From Nemertoderma westbladi (lineage: Eukaryota > Xenacoelomorpha > Nemertodermatida > Nemertodermatidae), in contig JAUCBJ010000874.1 of assembly GCA_032718475.1 (NCBI GenBank), forward strand, positions 1 to 33,918: DNA of 33,918 nucleotides, in the 5' to 3' direction. The notes under the pieces are model-generated. The model was given only the letters and a program-made list of their open reading frames with translations. It was not told where the DNA came from and searched no databases. The translations under genes and the position numbers were made by a program. Positions 15,361-29,330 of the stretch are shown one piece after another (position 1 is the stretch's first letter; the number at the start of each line of letters is the position of its first letter).

Positions 15361-17839
15361 AGCAGTAATAGCCCCAACTATAACTATAGTGTAGCTGTAA
15401 TAGCCCCAACTATAACTATAGTGTAGCTGTAATAGCCCCAACTATACACTATAGTGTAGCTGTAATAGACCCAACTATAACTATAGTGTAGCTGTAATAG
15501 CCCCAACTATAACTATAGTGTAGCTGTAATAGCCCCAACTATAACTATACACTATAGTGTAGCTGTAATAGCCCCAACTATAACTATACACTATAGTGTA
15601 GCTGTAATAGCCCCAACTATAACTATACACTATAGTGTAGCTGTAATAGCCCCAACTATACACTATAGTGTAGCTGTAATAGCCCCAACTATAACTATAG
15701 TGTAGCTGTAATAGCCCCAACTATAACTATACACTATAGTGTAGCTGTAATAGCCCCAACTATAACTATAGTGTAGCTGTAATAGACCCAACTATAACTA
15801 TACACGATAGTGTAGATGTAATAGCCCCAACTATAACTATAGTGTAGCTGTAATAGCCCCAACTATACACTATAGTGTAGCTGTAATAGACCCAACTATA
15901 ACTATAGTGTAGCTGTAATAGCCCCAACTATAACTATAGTATAGCTGTAATAGCCCCAACTATAACTATAGTGTAGCTGTAATAGCCCCAACTATACACT
16001 ATAGTGTAGCTGTAATAGACCCAACTATAACTATAGTGTAGCTGTAATAGACCCAACTATAACTATAGTGTAGCTGTAATAGCCCCAACTATAACTATAC
16101 ACTATAGTGTAGCTGTAATAGCCCCAACTATAACTATACACTATAGTGTAGCTGTAATAGCCCCAACTATAACTATACACTATAGTGTAGCTGTAACACC
16201 CCCAACTATAACTATACACTATAGTGTAGCTGTAATAGCCCGAACTATAACTATACACTATAGTGTAGCTGTAATAGCCCCAACTATAACTATAGTGTAG
16301 CTGTAATAGCCCCAACTATAACTATACACTATAGTGTAGCTGTAATAGCCCCAACTATAACTATAGTGTAGCTGTAATAGCCCCAACTATAACTATACAC
16401 TATAGTGTAGCTGTAATAGCCCCAACTATAACTATAGTGTAGCTGTAATAGCCCCAACTAGAACTATAGTGTAGCTGTAATAGCCCCAACTATAACTATA
16501 GTGTAGCTGTAATAGCCCCAACTATAACTACAGTGTAGCTGTAATAGCCCCAACTATAACTATAGTGTAGCTGTAATAGACCCAACTATAACTATACACG
16601 ATAGTGTAGCTGTAATAGCCCCAACTATAACTATAGTGTAGCTGTAATAGCCCCAACTATAACTATAGTGTAGCTGTAATAGCCCCAACTATAACTATAC
16701 ACTATAATGTAGCTGTAATAGCCCCAACTATAACTATAGTGTAGCTGTAATAGCCCCAACTATACACTATAGTGTAGCTGTAATAGACCCAACTATAACT
16801 ATAGTGTAGCTGTAATAGCCCCAACTATAACTATAGTGTAGCTGTAATAGCCCCAACTTTAACTATACACTATAGTGTAGCTGTAATAGCCCCAACTATA
16901 ACTATAGTGTAGCAGTAATAGCCCCAACTATAACTATAGTGTAGCTGTAATAGCCCCAACTATAACTATAGTGTAGCTGTAATAGCCCCAACTATACACT
17001 ATAGTGTAGCTGTAATAGACCCAACTATAACTATAGTGTAGCTGTAATAGCCCCAACTATAACTATAGTGTAGCTGTAATAGCCCCAACTATAACTATAC
17101 ACTATAGTGTAGCTGTAATAGCCCCAACTATAACTATACACTATAGTGTAGCTGTAATAGCCCCAACTATAACTATACACTATAGTGTAGCTGTAATAGC
17201 CCCAACTATACACTATAGTGTAGCTGTAATAGCCCCAACTATAACTATAGTGTAGCTGTAATAGCCCCAACTATAACTATACACTATAGTGTAGCTGTAA
17301 TAGCCCCAACTATAACTATAGTGTAGCTGTAATAGACCCAACTATAACTATACACGATAGTGTAGATGTAATAGCCCCAACTATAACTATAGTGTAGCTG
17401 TAATAGCCCCAACTATACACTATAGTGTAGCTGTAATAGACCCAACTATAACTATAGTGTAGCTGTAATAGCCCCAACTATAACTATAGTATAGCTGTAA
17501 TAGCCCCAACTATAACTATAGTGTAGCTGTAATAGCCCCAACTATACACTATAGTGTAGCTGTAATAGACCCAACTATAACTATAGTGTAGCTGTAATAG
17601 ACCCAACTATAACTATAGTGTAGCTGTAATAGCCCCAACTATAACTATACACTATAGTGTAGCTGTAATAGCCCCAACTATAACTATACACTATAGTGTA
17701 GCTGTAATAGCCCCAACTATAACTATACACTATAGTGTAGCTGTAACACCCCCAACTATAACTATACACTATAGTGTAGCTGTAATAGCCCGAACTATAA
17801 CTATACACTATAGTGTAGCTGTAATAGCCCCAACTATAA
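14740..17839. repeat. Tandem pair of 1550-bp blocks
   Basis: The block 14740-16289 is directly followed by a copy at 16290-17839. Paired markers at 1550 bp are CTACAGTG (14980 and 16530), TGTAGATGTA (15811 and 17361), GTAACACCCCC (about 16193 and 17743) and CCCGAAC (16239 and 17789). The variant AACTAGAAC near 16457 is private to the second copy. The pair, with its surroundings from about 15191 to 18290, is repeated at 22000-25100. Confidence 0.88.
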
Positions 17840-18319
17840 CTATAGTGTAGCTGTAATAGCCCCAACTATAACTATACAGTATAGTGTAGCTGTAATAGCC
17901 CCAACTATAACTATAGTGTAGCTGTAATAGCCCCAACTATAATTATACACTATAGTGTAGCTGTAATAGCCCCAACTATAACTATACACTATAGTGTAGC
18001 TGTAATAGCCCCAACTATAACTATATACTATATTGTAGCTGTAATAGCCCCAACTATAACTATACACTATAGTGTAGCTGTAATAGCCCCAACTATAACT
18101 ATAGTGTAGCTGTAATAGACCCAACTATAACTATAGTGTAGCTGTAATAGCCCCAACTATAACTATAGTGTAGCTGTAATAGACCCAACTATAACTATAT
18201 ACTATAGTGTAGCTGTAATAGCCCCAACTATAACTATACACTATAGTGTAGCTGTAATAGCCCCAACTATAACTATAGTGTAGCTGTAATAGCCCCAACT
18301 ATAACTATACACAATAGTG

Positions 18320-21140
18320 TAGCTGTAATAGCCCCAACTATAACTATACACTATAGTGTAGCTGTAATAGCCCCAACTATACACTATAGTGTAGCTGTAA
18401 TAGCCCCAACTATAACTATAGTGTAGCTGTAATAGCCCCAACTATAACTATACACTATAGTGTAGCTGTAATAGCCCCAACTATAACTATAGTGTAGCTG
18501 TAATAGACCCAACTATAACTATACACGATAGTGTAGATGTAATAGCCCCAACTATAACTATAGTGTAGCTGTAATAGCCCCAACTATACACTATAGTGTA
18601 GCTGTAATAGACCCAACTATAACTATAGTGTAGCTGTAATAGCCCCAACTATAACTATAGTATAGCTGTAATAGCCCCAACTATAACTATAGTGTAGCTG
18701 TAATAGCCCCAACTATACACTATAGTGTAGCTGTAATAGACCCAACTATAACTATAGTGTAGCTGTAATAGACCCAACTATAACTATAGTGTAGCTGTAA
18801 TAGCCCCAACTATAACTATACACTATAGTGTAGCTGTAATAGCCCCAACTATAACTATACACTATAGTGTAGCTGTAATAGCCCCAACTATAACTATACA
18901 CTATAGTGTAGCTGTAATAGCCCCAACTATAACTATACACTATAGTGTAGCTGTAATAGCCCGAACTATAACTATACACTATAGTGTAGCTGTAATAGCC
19001 CCAACTATAACTATAGTGTAGCTGTAATAGCCCCAACTATAACTATACACTATAGTGTAGCTGTAATAGCCCCAACTATAACTATAGTGTAGCTGTAATA
19101 GCCCCAACTATAATTATACACTATAGTGTAGCTGTAATAGCCCCAACTATAACTATACACTATAGTGTAGCTGTAATAGCCCCAACTATAACTATATACT
19201 ATATTGTAGCTGTAATAGCCCCAACTATAACTATACACTATAGTGTAGCTGTAATAGCCCCAACTATAACTATAGTGTAGCTGTAATAGACCCAACTATA
19301 ACTATAGTGTAGCTGTAATAGCCCCAACTATAACTATAGTGTAGCTGTAATAGACCCAACTATAACTATATACTATAGTGTAGCTGTAATAGCCCCAACT
19401 ATAACTATACACTATAGTGTAGCTGTAATAGCCCCAACTATAACTATAGTGTAGCTGTAATAGACCCAACTATAACTATAGTGTAGCTGTAATAGACCCA
19501 ACTATAACTATACACTATAGTGTAGCTGTAATAGCCCCAACTATAACTATACACTATAGTGTAGCTGTAATAGCCCCAACTATAACTATAGTGTAGCTGT
19601 AATAGCCCCAACTATAACTATAGTGTAGCTGTAATAGCCCCAACTATAACTATACACTATAGTGTAGCTGTAATAGCCCCAACTATAACTATACACTATA
19701 GTGTAGCTGTAATAGCCCCAACTATAACTATACACTATAGTGTAGCTGTAATAGCCCCAACTATAACTATAGTGTAGCTGTAATAGACCCAACTATAACT
19801 ATAGTGTAGCTGTAATAGACCCAACTATAACTATATACACTATAGTGTAGCTGTAATAGCCCCAACTGTAACTATACACTATAGTGTAGCTGTAATAGCC
19901 CCAACTATAACTATAGTGTAGCTGTAATAGCCCCAACTATAACTATACACTATAGTGTAGCTGTAATAGCCCCAACTGTAACTATACACTATAGTGTAGC
20001 TGTAATAGCCCCAACTATAACTATACACTATAGTGTAGCTGTAATAGCCCCAACTATACACTATAGTGTAGCTGTAATAGCCCCAACTATAACTATACAC
20101 TATAGTGTAGCTGTAATAGCCCCAACTAAAACTATACACTATAGTCTAGCTGTAATAGCCCCAACTATAACTATACACTATAGTCTAGCTGTAATAGCCC
20201 CAACTATAACTATACACTATAGTGTAGCTGTAATAGCCCCAACTATAACTATAGTGTAGTTGTAATAGACCCAACTATAACTATACACTATAGTGTAGCT
20301 GTAATAGCCCCAACTATAACTATACACTATAGTGTAGCTGTAATAGCCCCAACTATAACTATACACTATAGTGTAGCTGTAATAGCCCAACTATAACTAT
20401 ACACTATAGTGTAGCTGTAATAGCCCCAACTGTAACTATACACTATAGTGTAGCTGTAATAGCCCCAACTATAACTATACACTATAGTGTAGCTGTAATA
20501 GCCCCAACTTTAACTATACACTATAGTGTAGCTGTAATAGCCCCAACTATAACTATACACTATAGTGTAGCTGTAATAGCCCCAACTATAACTATAGTGT
20601 AGCTGTAATAGCCCCAACTATAACTATACACTATAGTGTAGCTGTAATAGCCCCAACTATAACTATAGTGTAGCTGTAATAGCCCCAACTATAACTATAG
20701 TGTAGCTGTAATAGCCCCAACTATAACTATAGTGTAGCTGTAATAGCCCCAACTATAACTACAGTGTAGCTGTAATAGCCCCAACTATAACTATAGTGTA
20801 GCTGTAATAGACCCAACTATAACTATACACGATAGTGTAGCTGTAATAGCCCCAACTATAACTATAGTGTAGCTGTAATAGCCCCAACTATAACTATAGT
20901 GTAGCTGTAATAGCCCCAACTATAACTATACACTATAATGTAGCTGTAATAGCCCCAACTATAACTATAGTGTAGCTGTAATAGCCCCAACTATACACTA
21001 TAGTGTAGCTGTAATAGACCCAACTATAACTATAGTGTAGCTGTAATAGCCCCAACTATAACTATAGTGTAGCTGTAATAGCCCCAACTTTAACTATACA
21101 CTATAGTGTAGCTGTAATAGCCCCAACTATAACTATAGTG
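18320..21140. repeat. Second copy of the 5781-bp-spaced block
   Basis: This is the copy of 12540-15360. Its central part (about 18530-20500) also matches about 24170-26130 at an offset of 5638 bp, so three descendants of this segment exist at roughly 5.7-kb spacing. The 143-bp difference between the two offsets shows that the copies later gained or lost a few monomers. Confidence 0.83.
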
Positions 21141-21480
21141 TAGCTGTAATAGACCCAACTATAACTATACACGATAGTGTAGCTGTAATAGCCCCAACTA
21201 TAACTATAGTGTAGCTGTAATAGCCCCAACTATAACTATAGTGTAGCTGTAATAGCCCCAACTATAACTATACACTATAATGTAGCTGTAATAGCCCCAA
21301 CTATAACTATAGTGTAGCTGTAATAGCCCCAACTATACACTATAGTGTAGCTGTAATAGACCCAACTATAACTATAGTGTAGCTGTAATAGCCCCAACTA
21401 TAACTATAGTGTAGCTGTAATAGCCCCAACTATAACTATACACTATAGTGTAGCTGTAATAGCCCCAACTATAACTATAC
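20800..21480. repeat. 342-bp local tandem duplication
   Basis: The sequence GACCCAACT followed by the CACGATAG monomer occurs at 20810 and 21152. The CACTATAATG variant occurs at 20931 and 21273. Both pairs give an offset of 342 bp. The duplication marks the point where the 5781-bp homology stops and the array switches to sequence related to the 8-kb block. Confidence 0.78.
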
Positions 21481-21980
21481 ACTATAGTGTAGCTGTAATA
21501 GCCCCAACTATAACTATACACTATAGTGTAGCTGTAATAGCCCGAACTATAACTATACACTATAGTGTAGCTGTAATAGCCCCAACTATAACTATAGTGT
21601 AGCTGTAATAGCCCCAACTATAACTATACACTATAGTGTAGCTGTAATAGCCCCAACTATAACTATAGTGTAGCTGTAATAGCCCCAACTATAATTATAC
21701 ACTATAGTGTAGCTGTAATAGCCCCAACTATAACTATACACTATAGTGTAGCTGTAATAGCCCCAACTATAACTATATAATATATTGTAGCTGTAATAGC
21801 CCCAACTATAACTATACACTATAGTGTAGCTGTAATAGCCCCAACTATAACTATAGTGTAGCTGTAATAGACCCAACTATAACTATAGTGTAGCTGTAAT
21901 AGCCCCAACTATAACTATAGTGTAGCTGTAATAGACCCAACCATAACTATATACTATAGTGTAGCTGTAATAGCCCCAAC
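21420..21980. repeat. Copy of the 8.0-8.6 kb block, offset 13387 bp
   Basis: CCCGAAC (8154 and 21541), the rare TAATATATTG form (near 8391 and 21778) and GACCCAACC (8547 and 21934) are shared at one offset of 13387 bp. TAATATATTG was found only in these two places, so the two segments descend from one copy to the exclusion of the other CCCGAAC blocks. Confidence 0.82.
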
Positions 21981-21999
21981 TATAACTATACACTATAGT

Positions 22000-24900
22000 G
22001 TAGCTGTAATAGCCCCAACTATACACTATAGTGTAGCTGTAATAGACCCAACTATAACTATAGTGTAGCTGTAATAGCCCCAACTATAACTATAGTGTAG
22101 CTGTAATAGCCCCAACTTTAACTATACACTATAGTGTAGCTGTAATAGCCCCAACTATAACTATAGTGTAGCAGTAATAGCCCCAACTATAACTATAGTG
22201 TAGCTGTAATAGCCCCAACTATAACTATAGTGTAGCTGTAATAGCCCCAACTATACACTATAGTGTAGCTGTAATAGACCCAACTATAACTATAGTGTAG
22301 CTGTAATAGCCCCAACTATAACTATAGTGTAGCTGTAATAGCCCCAACTATAACTATACACTATAGTGTAGCTGTAATAGCCCCAACTATAACTATACAC
22401 TATAGTGTAGCTGTAATAGCCCCAACTATAACTATACACTATAGTGTAGCTGTAATAGCCCCAACTATACACTATAGTGTAGCTGTAATAGCCCCAACTA
22501 TAACTATAGTGTAGCTGTAATAGCCCCAACTATAACTATACACTATAGTGTAGCTGTAATAGCCCCAACTATAACTATAGTGTAGCTGTAATAGACCCAA
22601 CTATAACTATACACGATAGTGTAGATGTAATAGCCCCAACTATAACTATAGTGTAGCTGTAATAGCCGCAACTATACACTATAGTGTAGCTGTAATAGAC
22701 CCAACTATAACTATAGTGTAGCTGTAATAGCCCCAACTATAACTATAGTATAGCTGTAATAGCCCCAACTATAACTATAGTGTAGCTGTAATAGCCCCAA
22801 CTATACACTATAGTGTAGCTGTAATAGACCCAACTATAACTATAGTGTAGCTGTAATAGACCCAACTATAACTATAGTGTAGCTGTAATAGCCCCAACTA
22901 TAACTATACACTATAGTGTAGCTGTAATAGCCCCAACTATAACTATACACTATAGTGTAGCTGTAATAGCCCCAACTATAACTATACACTATAGTGTAGC
23001 TGTAACACCCCCAACTATAACTATACACTATAGTGTAGCTGTAATAGCCCGAACTATAACTATACACTATAGTGTAGCTGTAATAGCCCCAACTATAACT
23101 ATAGTGTAGCTGTAATAGCCCCAACTATAACTATACACTATAGTGTAGCTGTAATAGCCCCAACTATAACTATAGTGTAGCTGTAATAGCCCCAACTATA
23201 ACTATACACTATAGTGTAGCTGTAATAGCCCCAACTATAACTATAGTGTAGCTGTAATAGCCCCAACTAGAACTATAGTGTAGCTGTAATAGCCCCAACT
23301 ATAACTATAGTGTAGCTGTAATAGCCCCAACTATAACTACAGTGTAGCTGTAATAGCCCCAACTATAACTATAGTGTAGCTGTAATAGACCCAACTATAA
23401 CTATACACGATAGTGTAGCTGTAATAGCCCCAACTATAACTATAGTGTAGCTGTAATAGCCCCAACTATAACTATAGTGTAGCTGTAATAGCCCCAACTA
23501 TAACTATACACTATAATGTAGCTGTAATAGCCCCAACTATAACTATAGTGTAGCTGTAATAGCCCCAACTATACACTATAGTGTAGCTGTAATAGACCCA
23601 ACTATAACTATAGTGTAGCTGTAATAGCCCCAACTATAACTATAGTGTAGCTGTAATAGCCCCAACTTTAACTATACACTATAGTGTAGCTGTAATAGCC
23701 CCAACTATAACTATAGTGTAGCAGTAATAGCCCCAACTATAACTATAGTGTAGCTGTAATAGCCCCAACTATAACTATAGTGTAGCTGTAATAGCCCCAA
23801 CTATACACTATAGTGTAGCTGTAATAGACCCAACTATAACTATAGTGTAGCTGTAATAGCCCCAACTATAACTATAGTGTAGCTGTAATAGCCCCAACTA
23901 TAACTATACACTATAGTGTAGCTGTAATAGCCCCAACTATAACTATACACTATAGTGTAGCTGTAATAGCCCCAACTATAACTATACACTATAGTGTAGC
24001 TGTAATAGCCCCAACTATACACTATAGTGTAGCTGTAATAGCCCCAACTATAACTATAGTGTAGCTGTAATAGCCCCAACTATAACTATACACTATAGTG
24101 TAGCTGTAATAGCCCCAACTATAACTATAGTGTAGCTGTAATAGACCCAACTATAACTATACACGATAGTGTAGATGTAATAGCCCCAACTATAACTATA
24201 GTGTAGCTGTAATAGCCCCAACTATACACTATAGTGTAGCTGTAATAGACCCAACTATAACTATAGTGTAGCTGTAATAGCCCCAACTATAACTATAGTA
24301 TAGCTGTAATAGCCCCAACTATAACTATAGTGTAGCTGTAATAGCCCCAACTATACACTATAGTGTAGCTGTAATAGACCCAACTATAACTATAGTGTAG
24401 CTGTAATAGACCCAACTATAACTATAGTGTAGCTGTAATAGCCCCAACTATAACTATACACTATAGTGTAGCTGTAATAGCCCCAACTATAACTATACAC
24501 TATAGTGTAGCTGTAATAGCCCCAACTATAACTATACACTATAGTGTAGCTGTAACACCCCCAACTATAACTATACACTATAGTGTAGCTGTAATAGCCC
24601 GAACTATAACTATACACTATAGTGTAGCTGTAATAGCCCCAACTATAACTATAGTGTAGCTGTAATAGCCCCAACTATAACTATACACTATAGTGTAGCT
24701 GTAATAGCCCCAACTATAACTATAGTGTAGCTGTAATAGCCCCAACTATAATTATACACTATAGTGTAGCTGTAATAGCCCCAACTATAACTATACACTA
24801 TAGTGTAGCTGTAATAGCCCCAACTATAACTATATACTATATTGTAGCTGTAATAGCCCCAACTATAACTATACACTATAGTGTAGCTGTAATAGCCCCA

Positions 24901-25100
24901 ACTATAACTATAGTGTAGCTGTAATAGACCCAACTATAACTATAGTGTAGCTGTAATAGCCCCAACTATAACTATAGTGTAGCTGTAATAGACCCAACTA
25001 TAACTATATACTATAGTGTAGCTGTAATAGCCCCAAATATAACTATACACTATAGTGTAGCTGTAATAGCCCCAACTATAACTATAGTGTAGCTGTAATA
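22000..25100. repeat. 3.1-kb block copied from 15.2-18.3 kb (offset 6809 bp)
   Basis: The 1550-bp tandem pair was copied as a unit. CCCGAAC at 23048 and 24598 equals 16239 and 17789 plus 6809. AACTAGAAC near 23266, CTACAGTG near 23339 and GTAACACCCCC near 23002 and 24552 match at the same offset. The match starts near 22000 and ends near 25100. One private change is CCGCAACTATACAC near 22668. Confidence 0.88.
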
Positions 25101-25579
25101 GACCCAACTATAACTATAGTGTAGCTGTAATAGACCCAACTATAACTATACACTATAGTGTAGCTGTAATAGCCCCAACTATAACTATACACTATAGTGT
25201 AGCTGTAATAGCCCCAACTATAACTATAGTGTAGCTGTAATAGCCCCAACTATAACTATAGTGTAGCTGTAATAGCCCCAACTATAACTATACACTATAG
25301 TGTAGCTGTAATAGCCCCAACTATAACTATACACTATAGTGTAGCTGTAATAGCCCCAACTATAACTATACACTATAGTGTAGCTGTAATAGCCCCAACT
25401 ATAACTATAGTGTAGCTGTAATAGACCCAACTATAACTATAGTGTAGCTGTAATAGACCCAACTATAACTATATACACTATAGTGTAGCTGTAATAGCCC
25501 CAACTGTAACTATACACTATAGTGTAGCTGTAATAGCCCCAACTATAACTATAGTGTAGCTGTAATAGCCCCAACTATA

Positions 25580-26660
25580 ACTATACACTATAGTGTAGCT
25601 GTAATAGCCCCAACTGTAACTATACACTATAGTGTAGCTGTAATAGCCCCAACTATAACTATACACTATAGTGTAGCTGTAATAGCCCCAACTATACACT
25701 ATAGTGTAGCTGTAATAGCCCCAACTATAACTATACACTATAGTGTAGCTGTAATAGCCCCAACTAAAACTATACACTATAGTCTAGCTGTAATAGCCCC
25801 AACTATAACTATACACTATAGTCTAGCTGTAATAGCCCCAACTATAACTATACACTATAGTGTAGCTGTAATAGCCCCAACTATAACTATAGTGTAGTTG
25901 TAATAGACCCAACTATAACTATACACTATAGTGTAGCTGTAATAGCCCCAACTATAACTATACACTATAGTGTAGCTGTAATAGCCCCAACTATAACTAT
26001 ACACTATAGTGTAGCTGTAATAGCCCCAACTATAACTATACACTATAGTGTAGCTGTAATAGCCCCAATTGTAACTATACACTATAGTGTAGCTGTAATA
26101 GCCCCAACTATAACTATACACTATAGTGTAGCTGTAATAGCCCCAACTATACACTATAGTGTAGCTGTAATAGCCCCAACTATAACTATACACTATAGTG
26201 TAGCTGTAATAGCCCCAACTATAACTATACACTATAGTCTAGCTGTAATAGCCCCAACTATAACTATACACTATAGTGTAGCTGTAATAGCCCCAACTAT
26301 ACACTATAGTGTAGCTGTAATAGCCCCAACTATAACTATACACTATAGTGTAGCTGTAATAGCCCCAACTATAACTATAGTGTAGCTGTAATAGCCCCAA
26401 CTATAACTTTAGTGTAGCTGTAATAGTCCCAACTATAACTATAGTGTAGCTGTAATAGTCCCAACTATAACTATAGTGTAGCTGTAATAGCCCCAACTAT
26501 AACTATACATTATAGTGTAGCTGTAATAGCCCCAACTATAACTATACACTATAGTGTAGCTGTAATAGCCCCAACTATAACTATACACTATAGTGTAGCT
26601 GTAATAGCCCCAACTATAACTATAGTGTAGCTGTAATAGACCCAACTATAACTAACACTA
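25580..26660. repeat. Copy of the 9.6-10.8 kb block (offset about 16020 bp)
   Basis: Open 39-mer runs end at the same relative point in both copies (9757 and 25777; 10212 and 26232). GTCTAGC, AACTAAAAC and GTAGTTG variants line up at 16020 bp. Relative to the earlier copy, 78 bp (two 39-mers) is missing near the left side and 189 bp near the right side. Confidence 0.8.
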
Positions 26661-28302
26661 TAGTGTAGCTGTAATAGCCCCAACTATAACTATACACTAT
26701 AGTGTAGCTGTAATAGCCCCAACTATAACTATACACGATAGTGTAGCTGTAATAGCCCCAACTATAACTATAGTGTAGCTGTAATAGCCCCAACTATAAC
26801 TAAACACTATAGTGTAGCTGTAATAGCCCCAACTATAACTATAGTGTAGCTGTAATAGCCCCAACTATAACTATAGTGTAGCTGTAATAGCCCCAACTTT
26901 AACTATACACTATAGTGTAGCTGTAATAGCCCCAACTATAACTATACACGATAGTGTAGCTGTAATAGCCCCAACTATAACTATAGTGTAGCTGTAATAG
27001 CCCCAACTATAACTAAACACTATAGTGTAGCTGTAATAGCCCCAACTATAACTATAGTGTAGCTGTAATAGCCCCAACTATAACTATAGTGTAGCTGTAA
27101 TAGCCCCAACTTTAACTATACACTATAGTGAACCTGTAATAGCCCCAACTATAACTATACACGATAGTGTAGCTGTAATAGCCCCAACTATAACTATAGT
27201 GTAGCTGTAATAGCCCCAACTATAACTAACACTATAGTGTATCTGTAATAGCCCCAACTATAACTATACACTATAGTGTAGCTGTAATAGCCCCAACTAT
27301 AACTATACACTATAGTGTAGCTGTAATAGCCCCAACTATAACTATACACTATAGTCTAGCTGTAATAGCCCCAACTATAACTATACACTATAGTGTAGCT
27401 GTAATAGCCCCAACTATAACTATAGTGTAGCTGTAATAGCCCCAACTATAACTATAGTGTAGCTGTAATAGCCCCAACTATAACTATACACTATAGTGTA
27501 GCTGTAATAGCCCCAACTATAACTATACACTATAGTGTAGCTGTAATAGCCCCAACTATAACTATACACTATAGTGTAGCTGTAATAGCCCCAACTATAC
27601 ACTATAGTGTAGCTGTAATAGCCCCAACTATAACTATACACTATAGTGTAGCTGTAATAGCCCCAACTATAACTATACACTATAGTGTAGCTGTAATAGC
27701 CCCAACTATAACTATACACTATAGTGTAGCTGTAATAGCCCCAACTATAACTATACACTATAGTGTAGCTGTAATAGCCCCAACTATAACTATAGTGTAG
27801 CTGTAATAGACCCAACTATAACTAACACTATAGTGTAGCTGTAATAGCCCCAACTATAACTATAGTGTAGCTGTAATAGCCCCAACTATAACTATAGTGT
27901 AGCTGTAATAGCCTCAACTTTAACTATACACTATAGTGTAGCTGTAATAGCCCCAACTATAACTATACACGATAGTGTAGCTGTAATAGCCCCAACTATA
28001 ACTATAGTGTAGCTGTAATAGCCCCAACTATAACTAACACTATAGTGTAGCTGTAATAGCCCCAACTATAACTATACACTATAGTGTAGCTGTAATAGCC
28101 CCAACTATAACTATAGTGTAGCTGTAATAGCCCCAACTATAACTATAGTGTAGCTGTAATAGCCCCAACTATAACTAACACTATAGTGTAGCTGTAATAG
28201 CCCCAACAATAACTATACACTATAGTGTAGCTGTAATAGCCCCAACTATAACTATAGTGTAACTGTAATAGCCCCAACTATAACTATAGTGTAGCTGTAA
28301 TA

Positions 28303-28686
28303 GACCCAACTATAACTATAGTGTAGCTGTAATAGCCCCAACTATAACTATAGTGTAGCTGTAATAGACCCAACTATAACTATAGTGTAGCTGTAATAGC
28401 CCCAACTATAACTATAGTGTAGCTGTAATAGACCCAACTATAACTATAGTGTAGCTGTAATAGCCCCAACTATAACTATAGTGTAGCTGTAATAGACCCA
28501 ACTATAACTATAGTGTAGCTGTAATAGCCCCAACTATAACTATAGTGTAGCTGTAATAGACCCAACTATAACTATAGTGTAGCTGTAATAGCCCCAACTA
28601 TAACTATAGTGTAGCTGTAATAGACCCAACTATAACTATAGTGTAGCTGTAATAGCCCCAACTATAACTATATACTATAGTGTAGC
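28303..28686. repeat. 64-bp dimer higher-order repeat (six dimers)
   Basis: Two 32-mers alternate strictly, one preceded by GACCC and one by GCCCC. GACCC falls at 28303, 28367, 28431, 28495, 28559 and 28623, exactly 64 bp apart. The next monomer is a 39-mer type (TATACTATAG), which ends the run. This is the cleanest regular dimer in the array and suggests a recent local amplification near the right edge. Confidence 0.92.
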
Positions 28687-29330
28687 TGTAATAGACCCAA
28701 CTATAACTATAGTGTAGCTGTAATAGCCCCAACTATAACTATAGTGTAGCTGTAATAGCCCCAACTATAACTATACACTATAGTGTAGCTGTAATAGCCC
28801 CAACTATAACTATAGTGTAGCTGTAATAGCCCCCAACTATAACTATACACTATAGTGTAGCTGTAATAGCCCCAACTATAACTATAGTGTAGCTGTAATA
28901 GCCCCAACTATAACTATAGTGTAGAGGTAATAGCCCCAACTATAACTAACACTATAGTGTAGCTGTAATAGCCCCAACTATAACTATAGTGTAGCTGTAA
29001 TAGCCCCAACTATAACTATACACTATAGTGTAGCTGTAATAGCCCCAACTATAACTATAGTGTAGCTGTAATAGCCCCAACTATAACTATAGTGTAGCTG
29101 TAATAGCCCCAACTATAACTATACACTATAGTGTAGCTGTAATAGCCCCAACTATAACTATAGTGTAGCTGTAATAGCCCCAACTATAACTATAGTGTAG
29201 CTGTAATAGCCCCAACTATAACTATAGTGTAGCTGTAATAGCCCCAACTATAACTATAGTGTAGCTGTAATAGCCCCAACTATAACTATAGTGTAGCTGT
29301 AATAGCCCCAACTATAACTATAGTGTAGCT

